Source: Onchidella celtica
Lineage: Eukaryota; Mollusca; Gastropoda; Systellommatophora; Onchidiidae
DNA length: 64,000 nucleotides
Direction of reading: 5' to 3'
Assembly: GCA_963931925.1 (NCBI GenBank)
Contig: OZ007569.1
Span: 44,300,521-44,364,520, forward strand
Shown here: one piece after another, positions 35,559 to 46,704 of the stretch
Layout of the letters: every line of letters starts with the position of its first letter
Position numbering within the stretch: the stretch's first letter is position 1
Program-made: the position numbers and the translations under genes
Notes under the pieces: generated by a model
Told to the model about the DNA's origin: nothing
Database searches by the model: none
The model's input: the letters and a program-made list of their open reading frames with translations, nothing else

Positions 35559-38405
35559 TTAGTCCAATTGTCTTCCAAATGGCCAGTAATAAAGGAAAGG
35601 TCTTGGTCTGGGCAATGTTTCATACTGTACTGGATCAAAGCAAAGAGAAATGTTGTACCATTGACTGACTGGCAGTCGTGCTGCAGGTGTTTGGAACATG
35701 AGCATACGCTGAAGTATGGGTGGGAGTGCTGACTGTTTGATACTTTCTTCTCTCCTAAGACCGGACCCAACAGCTGAAGACACCGCTATAAAAGCTAACT
35801 TGACCAATGGCCAGGGATGTTGCAAGGCCCGCTGGAGGAAGTTAACTACTGTCACTTCGCTTTCTTCTGTGAATCTGTCTGGATGTGTCGCAGTTTGTTG
35901 TGTTTGATGATCAGAGATGACTCGACGAACCATCTCTACGTCTGAAATCGTAATATAACGAGAGGCAAAGATATATTTCGCTGCCTGTATGTTGGAGGTG
36001 CTCACTGCAGTCTGTAATGGTTTTTCTCCATATGCTTCGTCGTATATTAGCGTATCATTGTTTATGAATCCATTGTTCACACCCAGCCATAGCATTTCGT
36101 TGAAACCGGAATTAGGACCTCTCAGATATAATAATAATATATTAAACGCCTCGTATAACGAAACTTGGTGTGAAATATCCACAAGAGGGTTGGATCCTTT
36201 CTCCATGAGCAAAGATATTGCTGAGTTTGCATAGATACGTGTTTCAGAATCCGAGTGTGTTCTCCACGTAGTGATACTCTCAGCAAGTAGTTGTAACCAA
36301 TGTACCATAACCGTCCGATCTAAATGATCTACTAGATCAGGATCAGCTCCATGATCAAGCAACAGTTCAAGACACTCCAGGTTATCTGTAAACATGAGTG
36401 CAGTCGTACCTTCATTGTCTTGTTTGTTCGGATCAGCATTTGTTTGTAGCAGGATTTGAAGCGTGTTATTCAATCCTCTCTTTGAAGCCATCATTAAAGC
36501 AGTCTCGCCACCATCGTCTTGCATGTTAGGATCGCTTCCACTTCCAATGAGCGCTTTAAGCACTTCCAGATTTCCTCTCTCCGATGCCATCATTATTGCG
36601 TTTCTGCCGCTGGCGTCTTGAATATTTGGGTTAACTTTCTTTTGTAACAGTAATTTAACCACTTCTATATTTCCACTGCATGATGCCAGCATTAAGGCAG
36701 TCTTGCCATTAATCTCATATTTGTTGGGGTCACCTCCACTCTGTAGCAATACTTCAATCACCTCCATATTTCCTTTTTCCAAAGCCATCATTAACGCCGT
36801 TTTGCCACTGTTGTCCTGTTTGTTTGGGTCACCTCCCTTTTCCAACAGGAATTTAACCACTTCTGTGTTTCCACTGCCTGATGCCATCATCAATGCAGTC
36901 TTGCCACAATTGTCATGTTTATTTGGGCAGCCTCCATGTTCTATCAGTGTTTTAATCACGATCATACAGTATCCCCTCTCTGATGCGTTCATAAATGCGT
37001 TCTTGCCACGATTGTCTTCCTTGTTGGGATCACAACCCCCCTTAAGCAATGCTTTAATGATGACCAGATATCCTCTCTCTGATGCCGTCGTTAATGCAGT
37101 CTTGCCATTCCAGTCACATTTGTTTGGATTATCTCCCCTCTGAAGCAGTGCTTTCACTGTGTCAACATTACCCATTTCCGATGCCACTATTAACGAGGCA
37201 GTACCGAGGTCGTTGCTCTGGCTTGGATTAATTCTTCCATCCAGCGACATCTTTTTGTAGTCTGTCATTTTTTCAGACTCTGTCACTCCATTGGTCATAG
37301 CTCTCCATAAAATGTCATTGAAATCGCAATCAGGAAATTCTGTCTTGCATGTATCAATCACCTGATATAACAAATCTCGGTGTGAAATGTCCACAAGAGG
37401 GGTGGCTCCTTTCTCCATGAGCAGAGATATTGCGAAGGTTGCATAGATACGTGTTTCAGAGTCCAAGTCTGTTCTCGGGCCAGTGATACACTCAGCAAGT
37501 AATTGTAACCAATGAACTACGACTGTGCGATCTACATGATCTACTAGATCAGGATCAGCTCCGTAATCCAGCAACAGTTTAAGACATTCCAGATTATCTG
37601 CATACATGAGTGCAGTCATACCGCCTTTGTCTTGTTTGTTAATATCAGAACCTCTTTCTAGCAAAGCTTGAACTGTGTTCATGTGTCCCTTCTTTGAAGC
37701 CATCATTAAAGCGATTTTGCCATCATCATCTTGTCTGTTAGGATCACCTCCTCCCTTTTCCAGCAATGCTTCAAGCACGCCTACATTTCCATTCTCGGAT
37801 GCAATCATTATTGCATTTCTTCCAGTATCGCCTTGAGTATTTGGGTCACCTCCATATTCTAACAATAATTTAACGACTTGTGTATTTCCACTGCATGACG
37901 CCATCATCAAGGAAGTCCTGTCAATATTGTAAGGTTTGTTGGGATCACTTCCACCCTCTAGCAATGCCTCAATGACGTCTATGTTTCGCTTTTCCAATGC
38001 CACCATTAACGCGATTTTGCTACTTTTGTCTTGTATATTTGGGTCACCTCCCTTTCCTAACAGTGTTTTAACCACATTTATATCCCCAGTGTCTGATGCC
38101 ATCATCAGTGCAGTCTTACCAAGGGCGTCATATTTATTGGGGTCACTACCGCTCTCTAGCAATGCTTTAATCATGATCATACAGTATCCCCTCTCTGAAG
38201 CTTTCATTAATGCCGTTTTGTCACTATTGTTTTGGCTATTGGGGTCAGCTCTCCACTTTAGCAAAGCTTTAACGATGGCCAGATGACCTCTTTCTGATGC
38301 CGTCATTAATGCCGTCTTGCCACTATTGTCTTGGCTGTTGGGGTCAGCTCTCCCCTTTAGCAAAGCTTTAACGATGAGCAGGTGACCTCTCTCTGATGCC
38401 GTCAT
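35559..38405 (-). CDS. Ankyrin-repeat ORF B with SOCS-box-like C-terminus (copy 2)
   Basis: The 948-codon translation is identical to copy 1: about 19 ankyrin repeats, two VHWLQ/FNDILW modules, and the BC-box-like PLVKLAFIAV followed by LPPILQRML at residues 866-902. The start ATG again lies inside a repeat, behind TGA at 38426-38424. Complete identity of a repeat-rich 2.8-kb frame argues for very recent origin, gene conversion or an assembly duplicate. If the SOCS-like region is used, the product would be an ASB-type adaptor; this is inference from motif spacing. Confidence 0.8.
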   Translation of the reverse strand: MTASERGHLLIVKALLKGRADPNSQDNSGKTALMTASERGHLAIVKALLKWRADPNSQNNSDKTALMKASERGYCMIMIKALLESGSDPNKYDALGKTALMMASDTGDINVVKTLLGKGGDPNIQDKSSKIALMVALEKRNIDVIEALLEGGSDPNKPYNIDRTSLMMASCSGNTQVVKLLLEYGGDPNTQGDTGRNAIMIASENGNVGVLEALLEKGGGDPNRQDDDGKIALMMASKKGHMNTVQALLERGSDINKQDKGGMTALMYADNLECLKLLLDYGADPDLVDHVDRTVVVHWLQLLAECITGPRTDLDSETRIYATFAISLLMEKGATPLVDISHRDLLYQVIDTCKTEFPDCDFNDILWRAMTNGVTESEKMTDYKKMSLDGRINPSQSNDLGTASLIVASEMGNVDTVKALLQRGDNPNKCDWNGKTALTTASERGYLVIIKALLKGGCDPNKEDNRGKNAFMNASERGYCMIVIKTLIEHGGCPNKHDNCGKTALMMASGSGNTEVVKFLLEKGGDPNKQDNSGKTALMMALEKGNMEVIEVLLQSGGDPNKYEINGKTALMLASCSGNIEVVKLLLQKKVNPNIQDASGRNAIMMASERGNLEVLKALIGSGSDPNMQDDGGETALMMASKRGLNNTLQILLQTNADPNKQDNEGTTALMFTDNLECLELLLDHGADPDLVDHLDRTVMVHWLQLLAESITTWRTHSDSETRIYANSAISLLMEKGSNPLVDISHQVSLYEAFNILLLYLRGPNSGFNEMLWLGVNNGFINNDTLIYDEAYGEKPLQTAVSTSNIQAAKYIFASRYITISDVEMVRRVISDHQTQQTATHPDRFTEESEVTVVNFLQRALQHPWPLVKLAFIAVSSAVGSGLRREESIKQSALPPILQRMLMFQTPAARLPVSQWYNISLCFDPVQYETLPRPRPFLYYWPFGRQLD

Positions 38406-38423
38406 TAATGCAGTCTTGCCGTT

Positions 38424-38505
38424 TCAATCACGTCTGTTTGGGTCACCACTTTCAAGCAGTGTTTTAACTAACTCAAGATATCCCCTCTCCGATGCCATCA
38501 TCAAC
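38424..38505 (-). pseudogene. Break between ORF A and ORF B (copy 2)
   Basis: The same two-base loss (junction 38505/38504) and the same TGA (38426-38424) as in copy 1. Shared lesions mean the break existed before the copies separated, if they are real. Confidence 0.85.
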
Positions 38506-41500
38506 AGTCTTGCCGTTATTGTCATGTTTGTTGGGATCACTTCCTCTCTGCAGCAGTGCTTTAGCCACGTCGATATTTCCTCTCTCCATTGCCATCATTA
38601 ACGCAGTCCTGTCAACGCTTTTGTCCTTGGAAGGATTAATGTTACTGTAGTCTGCCATGTCGTCATACTTTATTTGTCCATAGTTCACACCCAGCCATAA
38701 AATGTCGTTGAAATCGGAATCAGGAAATTCTGTCAGATATACATTAACCACCCGGCTTAACAAATCTTGGTATGGAATATTAACGCTTGCGCTGGCTCCG
38801 TTCTCTATAAGCAGAGATATTGCGAAGGCTGCATAGATACGTGTTTCAGAGTACAAGTCTGTTCTCGGGCCAGTGATACACTCAGCAAGTAATTGTAACC
38901 AATGAACTACGACTGTGCGACCTACATGATCTACTAGATCCGGATCAGCTCCGTAATCCAGCAACAGTTTAAGACATTCCAGATTATCTGCATACATGAG
39001 TGCAGTCATACCGCTCTTGTCTTGTTTGTTGATATCAGCACCCCTTTCTAGCAGGGCTTGAACTGTGTTCATGTGTCCCATCATTGAAGTCATCATTAAA
39101 GCGGTCTTGCCATCCATGTTAGGATCAACTCCTCCCTTTTCCAGCAATGCTTCAAACACGTCCACATTTCCATTCTCGGATGCAATCATTTTTGCATTTC
39201 TGCCACTATCGTCTTGAATATTTGCGTCACCTCCATATTCTAACAATAATTTAACGACTTGTGTATTTCCACTGCATGACGCCATCATTAATGAAGTCTT
39301 GCCACAACTGTCACATCGATTTGGGTCACCTCCATGTTCTAGCAATGTTTTTAGAATTGTCATAAAAGATCCTCTCTCTGATTCAATCATTAATGCGGTT
39401 TTCCCTTCACTGTTTTGCTTGTTTGGGTCACCTCCCCCACGTAGCAATGTATTAACCATCACGAGATTTCCTGTCTCTGATGCGATTGTTAAGGCACTCT
39501 TACCGACTCGGTCGTGTTTGTTCGGGTCACCTCCCCACTTATGCAGAGTGATCACCAAGTCCACATTACCTTTTTCTGATGCAATCAGTAATGCCGTCCT
39601 ACCGTTACTGTCCTGTATGTTTGGGTTCCCTCCCTTTTCTAGCAATGCTTTCACCATATCCAGATTTCCTGCCTCTGATGCTATCATCAACGCGGTCTTG
39701 CCACTTTTGTCCTGAATGTTTAGGTTCCCTCCCTTTTCTAGCAGTGCTTTAAAAATATCCAGATTTCCTGTCTCTGATGCTATCATCAGCGGCGTCTTGC
39801 CAAATTTGTCCTGTATGTGGGGGTTCCCCCCCTTTTCTAACAATGCTTTAACCATGTCCAGATTTTGTATTTTGGATGCCGTCATTAAAGCAGTATTGCC
39901 ATTGCTGTCTTGTCTGTTTGGGCGAGCCCGTTTTTGTAACAGTACCTTTACGATGTCGAGATGACCTCTCTCCGTTGCCATTGTTATGGCAGTCTTGCCA
40001 TTATTGTCATGTCTGTTTGGGTCAGCCCCACTTTCTAGCAAGGCTTTAACTACTGCAGTATTTCCACTGGCAGATGCGATCATTAACGCCGTCTTGCCAC
40101 TTTTGTCCTGTATGTTTAGGTTCCCTCCCTTTTCTAGCAATGCTTTAAAAATATATAGATTTCCTGCCCCTGATGCTATCATCAGCGGCGTCTTGCCAAG
40201 TTTGTCCTGTATGTGGGGGTTCGCCCACTTTTCTAACAATGCTTTAACCATGTCTAGATTTTGTATTTTGGATGCCGTCATTAACGCGGTATTGCCGTTG
40301 CTGTCTTGTCTGTTTGAGCGAGCCCCCTTTTCTAACATTACGTTTACGATGTCGAGATGGCCTCTCTCTATTGCCATTGTTAACGCAGATTTACCACTCG
40401 TATCCATGCTATTCGGGTCACCTCTCTTTTCTAGCAATATTTCAATCATGTCCAGACTTCCTCTCTCCGTTGCCATTGTTATGGCAGTCTTGCCATTACT
40501 GTCATGTCTGTTTGGGTCAGCCCCACTTTCTAGCAATGCTTTAACTACTTCAGTATTTCCACTGTCAGATGCGATCATTAAGGAAGTCTTGCCAACATCG
40601 TTGGGCTGGTTGCAATTAACCCCCATATCCAATAATGCCCTAAGAAAAGCCATATTATGCCCTTTATCTACTGCAGTCATCAGTAGATTGTTTCCATTAT
40701 TATCAGTCTCTTCAATGCGTGCTTCAGCATGTAATAGAGCCTTGAAACATTTAATATCATCAGTCAACATTAAAGCGGTCGTTCCATCCTTGTCTTGCTT
40801 ATTAGGGTCAGCTCCATTTTCCAACAACATTTCCAGAACAGGCAGATTACCTTTCTGAGCTGCGCGCATGAGTGCATTTCTGTTATTTCTGTCTGTTTGA
40901 TCAATATCTGCTCCAGCTTGTAGCAAAACCTTGATGCATTCACTGTCATCAGCCAACAAGAATGCAGTTATTCCCTTGCTGTCCACTTTGTTAAGATCAG
41001 CTCCTTTGTCCAGCAGCAATTCTAAAAAATGTAGATTACCTTTCTGTGCCGCTATCATAAGTGCATTTCTACCATCCAAATCGATGTCCTCAGGATCTGC
41101 TCCGGCTTGTAACAAAACCTTGATACATCCAATGTCATCACTCAAGAATAATGCAGTTATTCCCTCGTTGTCTCGCTTGTTAGGGTCAATTCCGCTTTCT
41201 GAAAGTATTTCAAGGACCGTTGGGTTTCCTATCTCAGCTGCGAGCATTAAAGCATTTCTACCCTCCCAATTAGTTTTCCCGGTATCTGCCCCAGCCCGTA
41301 GCAGAGCTCTGACAAATTGAATGTCATCAGACAACATTAAAGTAGTATTTCCATCCACGTCCTGTTTGTTAGGGTCAGCTCCTTTTTCTAGAAGTTTTTC
41401 CAGAACTGGGAGATTGTGTCTTAATGTTGCTATCATGAGTGCATTTCTGCCTTCCCCATCAGTTTGTTCAATATCTGCTCCAGCATCTAACAGAGCTTGG

Positions 41501-42234
41501 ACACACTTAGTGTCATTGGTCAACATTAAAGCAGTTATTCCACCATTGCCCTGCTTGTTAGGATCAACCCCTCTTTCTAGAAGTACACGTAGAACTGGTA
41601 AATTATCGTTCTGGGCAGCTAGCATAAGTGCATTTCTACCAGTGTTATCAGTTTGCTGTATATCTGCTCCAGCCTGTAACAAAGTTTTGACACAATCACT
41701 GTTGCCAGTCAACATTAGAGCGGTAAACCTTTCCCCGTCCTGTTTGTTAGGATCGGCTCCGCTTTCTAGAAGTGCTTTAAGAACTGGTAGATTACCTTTA
41801 AATGCTGACACTCTGAGTGCATTTCTACCGGCACTGTCAATTTGTTCAAGATCAGCTCCAGCTTGTATCAAAGCATTGATACAACCAGCATCGTCAGTTA
41901 ACATTAAAGCCGTTAATCCGCTCCTGTCGTGTTTGTTAGGATCAGCACCTTTTTCTAGAAGTGTTTTAAGATCACTGAGATCACCTTTTCCCGCAGCTAG
42001 CATGAATGCAGTTCTACCAGTATTATCAGTTTCTCCAGTCTCTTCTCCAACCTTGACATCTTCTGTGTCACGTCTTTTATTCTTGTTCTCATTGTAGGGC
42101 TCGGCATGTACTTCCAGAAGTGCTTCAGCGTCTTGTAGATCACCTCGCTGTTCTGCCAGCATGAGTACATTATTTCTACCATTCATATTCATTTTTTTCA
42201 CCATCTGCTCCAGCATGTAACGCGGCTCTGACAC
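38473..42234 (-). CDS. Ankyrin-repeat ORF A (copy 2)
   Basis: 1253-residue translation identical to copy 1, from the nominal GTG at 42234; ankyrin-frame methionines are at 42192 and 42186. The architecture is the same: seven 33+30 composite pairs, ten plain repeats carrying an internal five-repeat duplication, further repeats, one VHWLQ/FNDILW module, one last repeat, then the frameshifted tail. It lies 67 bases upstream of the ORF B start on the same strand, too close for separate promoters, which supports a single ancestral exon. Confidence 0.8.
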   Translation of the reverse strand: MSEPRYMLEQMVKKMNMNGRNNVLMLAEQRGDLQDAEALLEVHAEPYNENKNKRRDTEDVKVGEETGETDNTGRTAFMLAAGKGDLSDLKTLLEKGADPNKHDRSGLTALMLTDDAGCINALIQAGADLEQIDSAGRNALRVSAFKGNLPVLKALLESGADPNKQDGERFTALMLTGNSDCVKTLLQAGADIQQTDNTGRNALMLAAQNDNLPVLRVLLERGVDPNKQGNGGITALMLTNDTKCVQALLDAGADIEQTDGEGRNALMIATLRHNLPVLEKLLEKGADPNKQDVDGNTTLMLSDDIQFVRALLRAGADTGKTNWEGRNALMLAAEIGNPTVLEILSESGIDPNKRDNEGITALFLSDDIGCIKVLLQAGADPEDIDLDGRNALMIAAQKGNLHFLELLLDKGADLNKVDSKGITAFLLADDSECIKVLLQAGADIDQTDRNNRNALMRAAQKGNLPVLEMLLENGADPNKQDKDGTTALMLTDDIKCFKALLHAEARIEETDNNGNNLLMTAVDKGHNMAFLRALLDMGVNCNQPNDVGKTSLMIASDSGNTEVVKALLESGADPNRHDSNGKTAITMATERGSLDMIEILLEKRGDPNSMDTSGKSALTMAIERGHLDIVNVMLEKGARSNRQDSNGNTALMTASKIQNLDMVKALLEKWANPHIQDKLGKTPLMIASGAGNLYIFKALLEKGGNLNIQDKSGKTALMIASASGNTAVVKALLESGADPNRHDNNGKTAITMATERGHLDIVKVLLQKRARPNRQDSNGNTALMTASKIQNLDMVKALLEKGGNPHIQDKFGKTPLMIASETGNLDIFKALLEKGGNLNIQDKSGKTALMIASEAGNLDMVKALLEKGGNPNIQDSNGRTALLIASEKGNVDLVITLHKWGGDPNKHDRVGKSALTIASETGNLVMVNTLLRGGGDPNKQNSEGKTALMIESERGSFMTILKTLLEHGGDPNRCDSCGKTSLMMASCSGNTQVVKLLLEYGGDANIQDDSGRNAKMIASENGNVDVFEALLEKGGVDPNMDGKTALMMTSMMGHMNTVQALLERGADINKQDKSGMTALMYADNLECLKLLLDYGADPDLVDHVGRTVVVHWLQLLAECITGPRTDLYSETRIYAAFAISLLIENGASASVNIPYQDLLSRVVNVYLTEFPDSDFNDILWLGVNYGQIKYDDMADYSNINPSKDKSVDRTALMMAMERGNIDVAKALLQRGSDPNKHDNNGKTVDDGIGEGIS

Positions 42235-42853
42235 ATAAGTATCAGCATTAAAGCGTTAATTCCATGCCTGTCTTGTTTCTTAGGATCAGTTCCTTTTTGG
42301 AGAAATGCTCCCAAACCGGGTAATTTGTTTTTCTACGCAGATGCCATGAGCGCATTTCCACCAATATTATCAGCGTGTTCAATATTTGCTCCACTTTGTA
42401 ACAACACCTTAACACATTGCCGATATTCTGATACCGCTGGACTATTAATTCGAGTCGCATGTCTTTCACAATGATGAAACAGGAAAAACGTTGACTCAAC
42501 AGGGAAATTTGTTCTATTTCATCACAGAAGACAACTTGAATTCCAAAGTCACCGAGAACGTTGTCCGGCTGTTGTTCACATGATACTAACAGTGGGGTTT
42601 TCCCTTCTCTCGTAAAATCTGTTTTGTTTACGTCAACTCCAGCTTGTATCAAAATTTTAATTGCTGTTATCTCTCCGTATTTATGGCGAGCATCAAGGCG
42701 GATAATCCATGATTTTGTTCACAATGTTAAATATTGTTCACCATTAGAAATGTTTTCAAGGTAATGACATTGACAGATCTTCCCTGATTCGAAATAACCC
42801 TTGCCGTGTTACTACTGGATCTCGTCGTCACGATTTGTTTCAATAGTGCTTTT
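42193..42853 (-). pseudogene. Degraded 5' part of the ankyrin exon (copy 2)
   Basis: Carries the copy 1 lesions at equivalent places: TAA at 42729-42727, the shift near 42687, TAG at 42335-42333, shifts near 42249, and the seven-base A run at 42198-42192. The upstream acceptor TTTCAG lies at 42859-42854. Confidence 0.75.
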
Positions 42854-43462
42854 CTGAAATGTAGGAATGAATGTGTCCAACGTGTTAGGTTTAAACTTCC
42901 GTATTCGTCAAGCACATTTATTACACCCCACATTCCCCGCATAAACGACATTTCAATACCCTTCCCAAAATAAATGAGGGTTCCATAACTTTATGAATTG
43001 GCCAATAAATTATTAGACTTAGTGTAAACTTAAAAGGTAGCGATATTCTTTTCAAAATGTTACAACCTGTCATTTGGCTAGATTACAGAACAGAGTGGTA
43101 TAACATAAAACAAAACGTCATTATTATTATCACTCAGACACCCGAATTTGTGTTGACAGTATTTCTAACTCTATATGCATAATACATCATATTAAAAAGA
43201 ATCCTTATCTCAAGCAACGAACAAAAAATGAATTTACTCCTTTAAGGAATATAACTCTGAAATGCACTGACTACAAAGCCACTGTCTATGTGCTAAGAAA
43301 TTACTGATTCTATTGAGAATCTAAATCTGTTTATAAAGACAAAAATGAAAACTCCGAGAAAAGGTATTTAGCTTACATTCATTTTCTAGATAAGTACAAT
43401 ATAAACAAAGGTTTTACAACGCTGACTGAAAACAACCGAGCATAATCCGAACTCTCACTTAC

Positions 43463-43482
43463 CTAGGTTTGAAAGCGTTCAT
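43463..43482 (-). other. Candidate first coding exon of the copy 2 ankyrin locus
   Basis: ATG at 43482-43480 through AG|GTAAGT at 43463/43462. It lies within copy 3, so even the truncated third copy would supply the start of gene 2. Intron 43462-42854. Confidence 0.4.
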
Positions 43483-43879
43483 ATTTTGTGAAAATTTCAC
43501 CAAGCTTTTCTTATCTCAGGTTTGCCACATAATTAAATCTTTGATAGGATGAAACCCCTGGTCTTCTCATTTCATGGGAATAATGTATTTGAAGATTTAT
43601 ATTACGATACTTTTGTCCACACAAAAGATTTTTAACATTTGTAAACTGAGAATTGGGAAATCATGCCAAATTTTGGGTCCCGTTCTAAAGGGAACGGAAG
43701 AAAGCATTTGAGGTGTTTTAACGGTTCCATAGAAGTGGGGTGTCCCTATATTGATACATGAATATCTGAGAGCCACATGACATTGGATTCCGTCAAATTG
43801 CTTCATAATAAACCATGTCAGAAATATTGCTGTGTTACCCGACGGCCGCTGACACTGGATAAAGGAAATAGGTTGAAGA

Positions 43880-44036
43880 CTAAGGGTAACCACACAAAGG
43901 CCACCGAATTCGGTCACCAAGCCACTAGGTGCTTTAAGTGAGAAGAATTGCACTAAAATCTCACGGGGGGAATCTCACCTAAAGCGCCTACTGGCTCGGT
44001 GACCGAATTCGGTGGCCTTTGTGTGGCTACCCTTAG
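43880..44036. repeat. Inverted repeat with 64-bp arms, copy 3
   Basis: Arms lie at 43880-43943 and 43973-44036. The sequence matches the two other copies. Confidence 0.85.
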
Positions 44037-46673
44037 AGGGACCGCCGAGCTTACTTCCTGGTTGACAATAAAGTAGCTATGTATGGGGAGCGTGCTGACC
44101 AGCACGAGGCACGCGAGACGGAAGCCCCAACAAACGGCTGTAATAATTATATTATGTTTGTGCCTTTACCCCGCCTGGACTATACGAACTTTCCTCACAA
44201 TCTCTTTGGGATATTTCTCCCCTGCAAAGTATAGAAAGTTACTAGAAGGCAAAATGGGTATAAAGGGGATCTAGAAAAACATAATTTATGTTATCCTTTC
44301 CCTGTCGACGGTCCAGGGTCAAAATGCTGACCTGAGAAGTCTACAAACTGGTCCACAGGACGTAATTTGATAGAGGAGAACATCGGGGAAAGGGGGACCC
44401 TCGAACCTGTGTGCCCACAAACTGTGTTTATTTAGCTTTTTTTTTTAAGTGTTTTTTTTTTTTTTTAACATTTGACCTAAAGCTAATTATTGTTTGACTG
44501 ATTTTTTAAGCTTTCAAAGTCAGTACATTTTCCTAGGCCAGGAAAGGAGTTTGGATGCTGCAAAGTGTAATATTATGATGCATTAAGAATAAGGTGCGAT
44601 GATTCTTCACGCACCCAATACATATATTATATAAGAAGTTTAAGAAATATAATAATAATATGGTTCCTCCAATGGAAGCGAGAAACACACACACACACAG
44701 ACAAAAGCACACACATACATAGTCTATAATCAGAGTGCGGGGGGCTGCTTTGGGGGGGGGGGGTGTAACCGGGTAATGCCAAGTACCTAATCTGGTCATG
44801 TCATTATAAGATTAAATCAGCAATCGGCCTCCCTTTAATTTTTTTTTTTTTTTGGACTGATTTCTATACATTTGTACATTGCTGGTCTGTTAGCGTGAAG
44901 ATTATTTCTTTTATCCCAAATGAGGGATAGATTGAGGGCAACTGTTATTATATTCTCTACGTCCATGCCATGACTATAAATATTGCCAAACTCTTTTTTT
45001 AACTTTCCTTGGTTAAAAAGTGTCGAGACGGCAAAACGGACGTACAATTTGAACATCCAGCTGTGAAACTACACACCGCGCGCACCATTCTGCACACAAC
45101 CAACGGCAGACAAGCGGGGAAAAATTCATTTTGACACTCCGACAAAATAAATTTGTCTGCTCACCAGGTGCTGGGGACCATCGTTCAATCTGTGCACCTC
45201 AAAGGATAAAGATGCTTAATTTTATTTCTACCCACCCCAGCAACCTGCTTTCTCTATGTGCTCCCCTTTACGCCTACCAACAATCAAAAGAAACCCCATC
45301 TCGGAGTCCCCTCTCTCTTTCTCTCTCTCTGTCTCTCTCTCTGTCTCTCTCCCTCTCTCCCTCTGTCTCTCTCTCTCTGTCTCTCTATGTGTCTCGCTCT
45401 CTATCTCTCCGTCTCGCTCTCTGTCTGTCTCTCTCTCTCTCCTTCTATCGTTTAGCCACCGATCTTCCTAATCTTTTAATCTTTGTTCACTTTTTCGCCC
45501 CCCCCCCCCACCTCGTTGTTTCTACCCATTTTTGCTGCCACCCAAAACTTTTCAAAATTTCACGTGTACCAAACCCACTAGCTCTAGCACTGCCGGATAC
45601 ACTTTTAATGCTTTCAAATGAGGAATAATTACCACAACAGGGAACATGAACTGCGATGTACGTATGTTCAGCGAAGTATGGCCCGCAAATGTACAGCAGT
45701 GAATAGTATTTAAAACAACAGGTGTGTGTACAATAACTGAGTGGGTAATAATTTTACTATAGAAAGAAAGGATAAAATAAGAAACAGTATCGATCACATG
45801 AGATTTCATTAAAGTGGCAGGAATAAAGTATATGAAAGCCAAAAGACAGTAAAGATGTTTTGGCAAAATAGGAAATGGTTGACTGTCCTGGAAAAATAGA
45901 AATGGTGAGCCTTTAGCTTGCGTAACATTTTTCAGCGTAATCTCATCTGGAAGCTAACGAGCTCATCATTTCAATATAAACCGACTAAACACCGATCTAG
46001 ATTATTGCTTAGTTCCACAGTTTTTACTTATGGCAGGTACAGTCTAACCACGTCAATTCCTGCACAAGATTTACGGAAAGACAGGAAACAAAACCAGAAG
46101 ACCGGGTGGTTAGTGGGGGCTTCTGGCAGAGTTTCCTATCGATCGTCTTACTTCTTCCACGGACAATATGGCCGTTTTGGTGTCGACGGACGTTCACCAA
46201 ACTCAAACTAAAACTCAAACTCAGAAAAAGTGGACTTACCTTTTTGGAAGAAGTTCAAACACCTATGGGATGATTTCTTTGGGTCAGTGTTGTACACATG
46301 TTTTGTAGTCTGTATTCTAATATTACTTGAGCCCATGGTCTGTTGTAGTACGCGATCACTTCGAATTTCATTTCTGTTTTGAGATCAGTTTTGGATAATG
46401 ATATTTAAGCAGCAACTTAATCAGTGACGCATATTGTATGCATATGAAATGCATGACCTATTTTGAAAAGGTATTTATATAATTTCAATGCAGTGCTCGC
46501 AGCAATCTTCAACTATGGAATATCCCTGGTCCTCTTAAATTTCTTTTCCACTTGTATAGATTTATTAATTTCTTTCCTTGGCTGCCAACTTAATATACAG
46601 ACAGACTTATACAATAATAAGCACACAGATAACAGATAAGCGCATAGATAGATAGAAAAAAAGATAGATAGAT

Positions 46674-46704
<31 letters not shown>

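Larger units (their letters stand above)
21684..43367. repeat. Tandem segmental duplication, copy 2
   Basis: This is a complete second copy, 21,684 bp long. The one-base length gain comes from the CT/T tract at 28005-28110. Here that tract lacks the TTT interruption seen in copies 1 and 3, and its end has an extra CTTT-type step. Everything else compared matches copy 1, including both ankyrin ORFs and their disabling mutations. Confidence 0.95.
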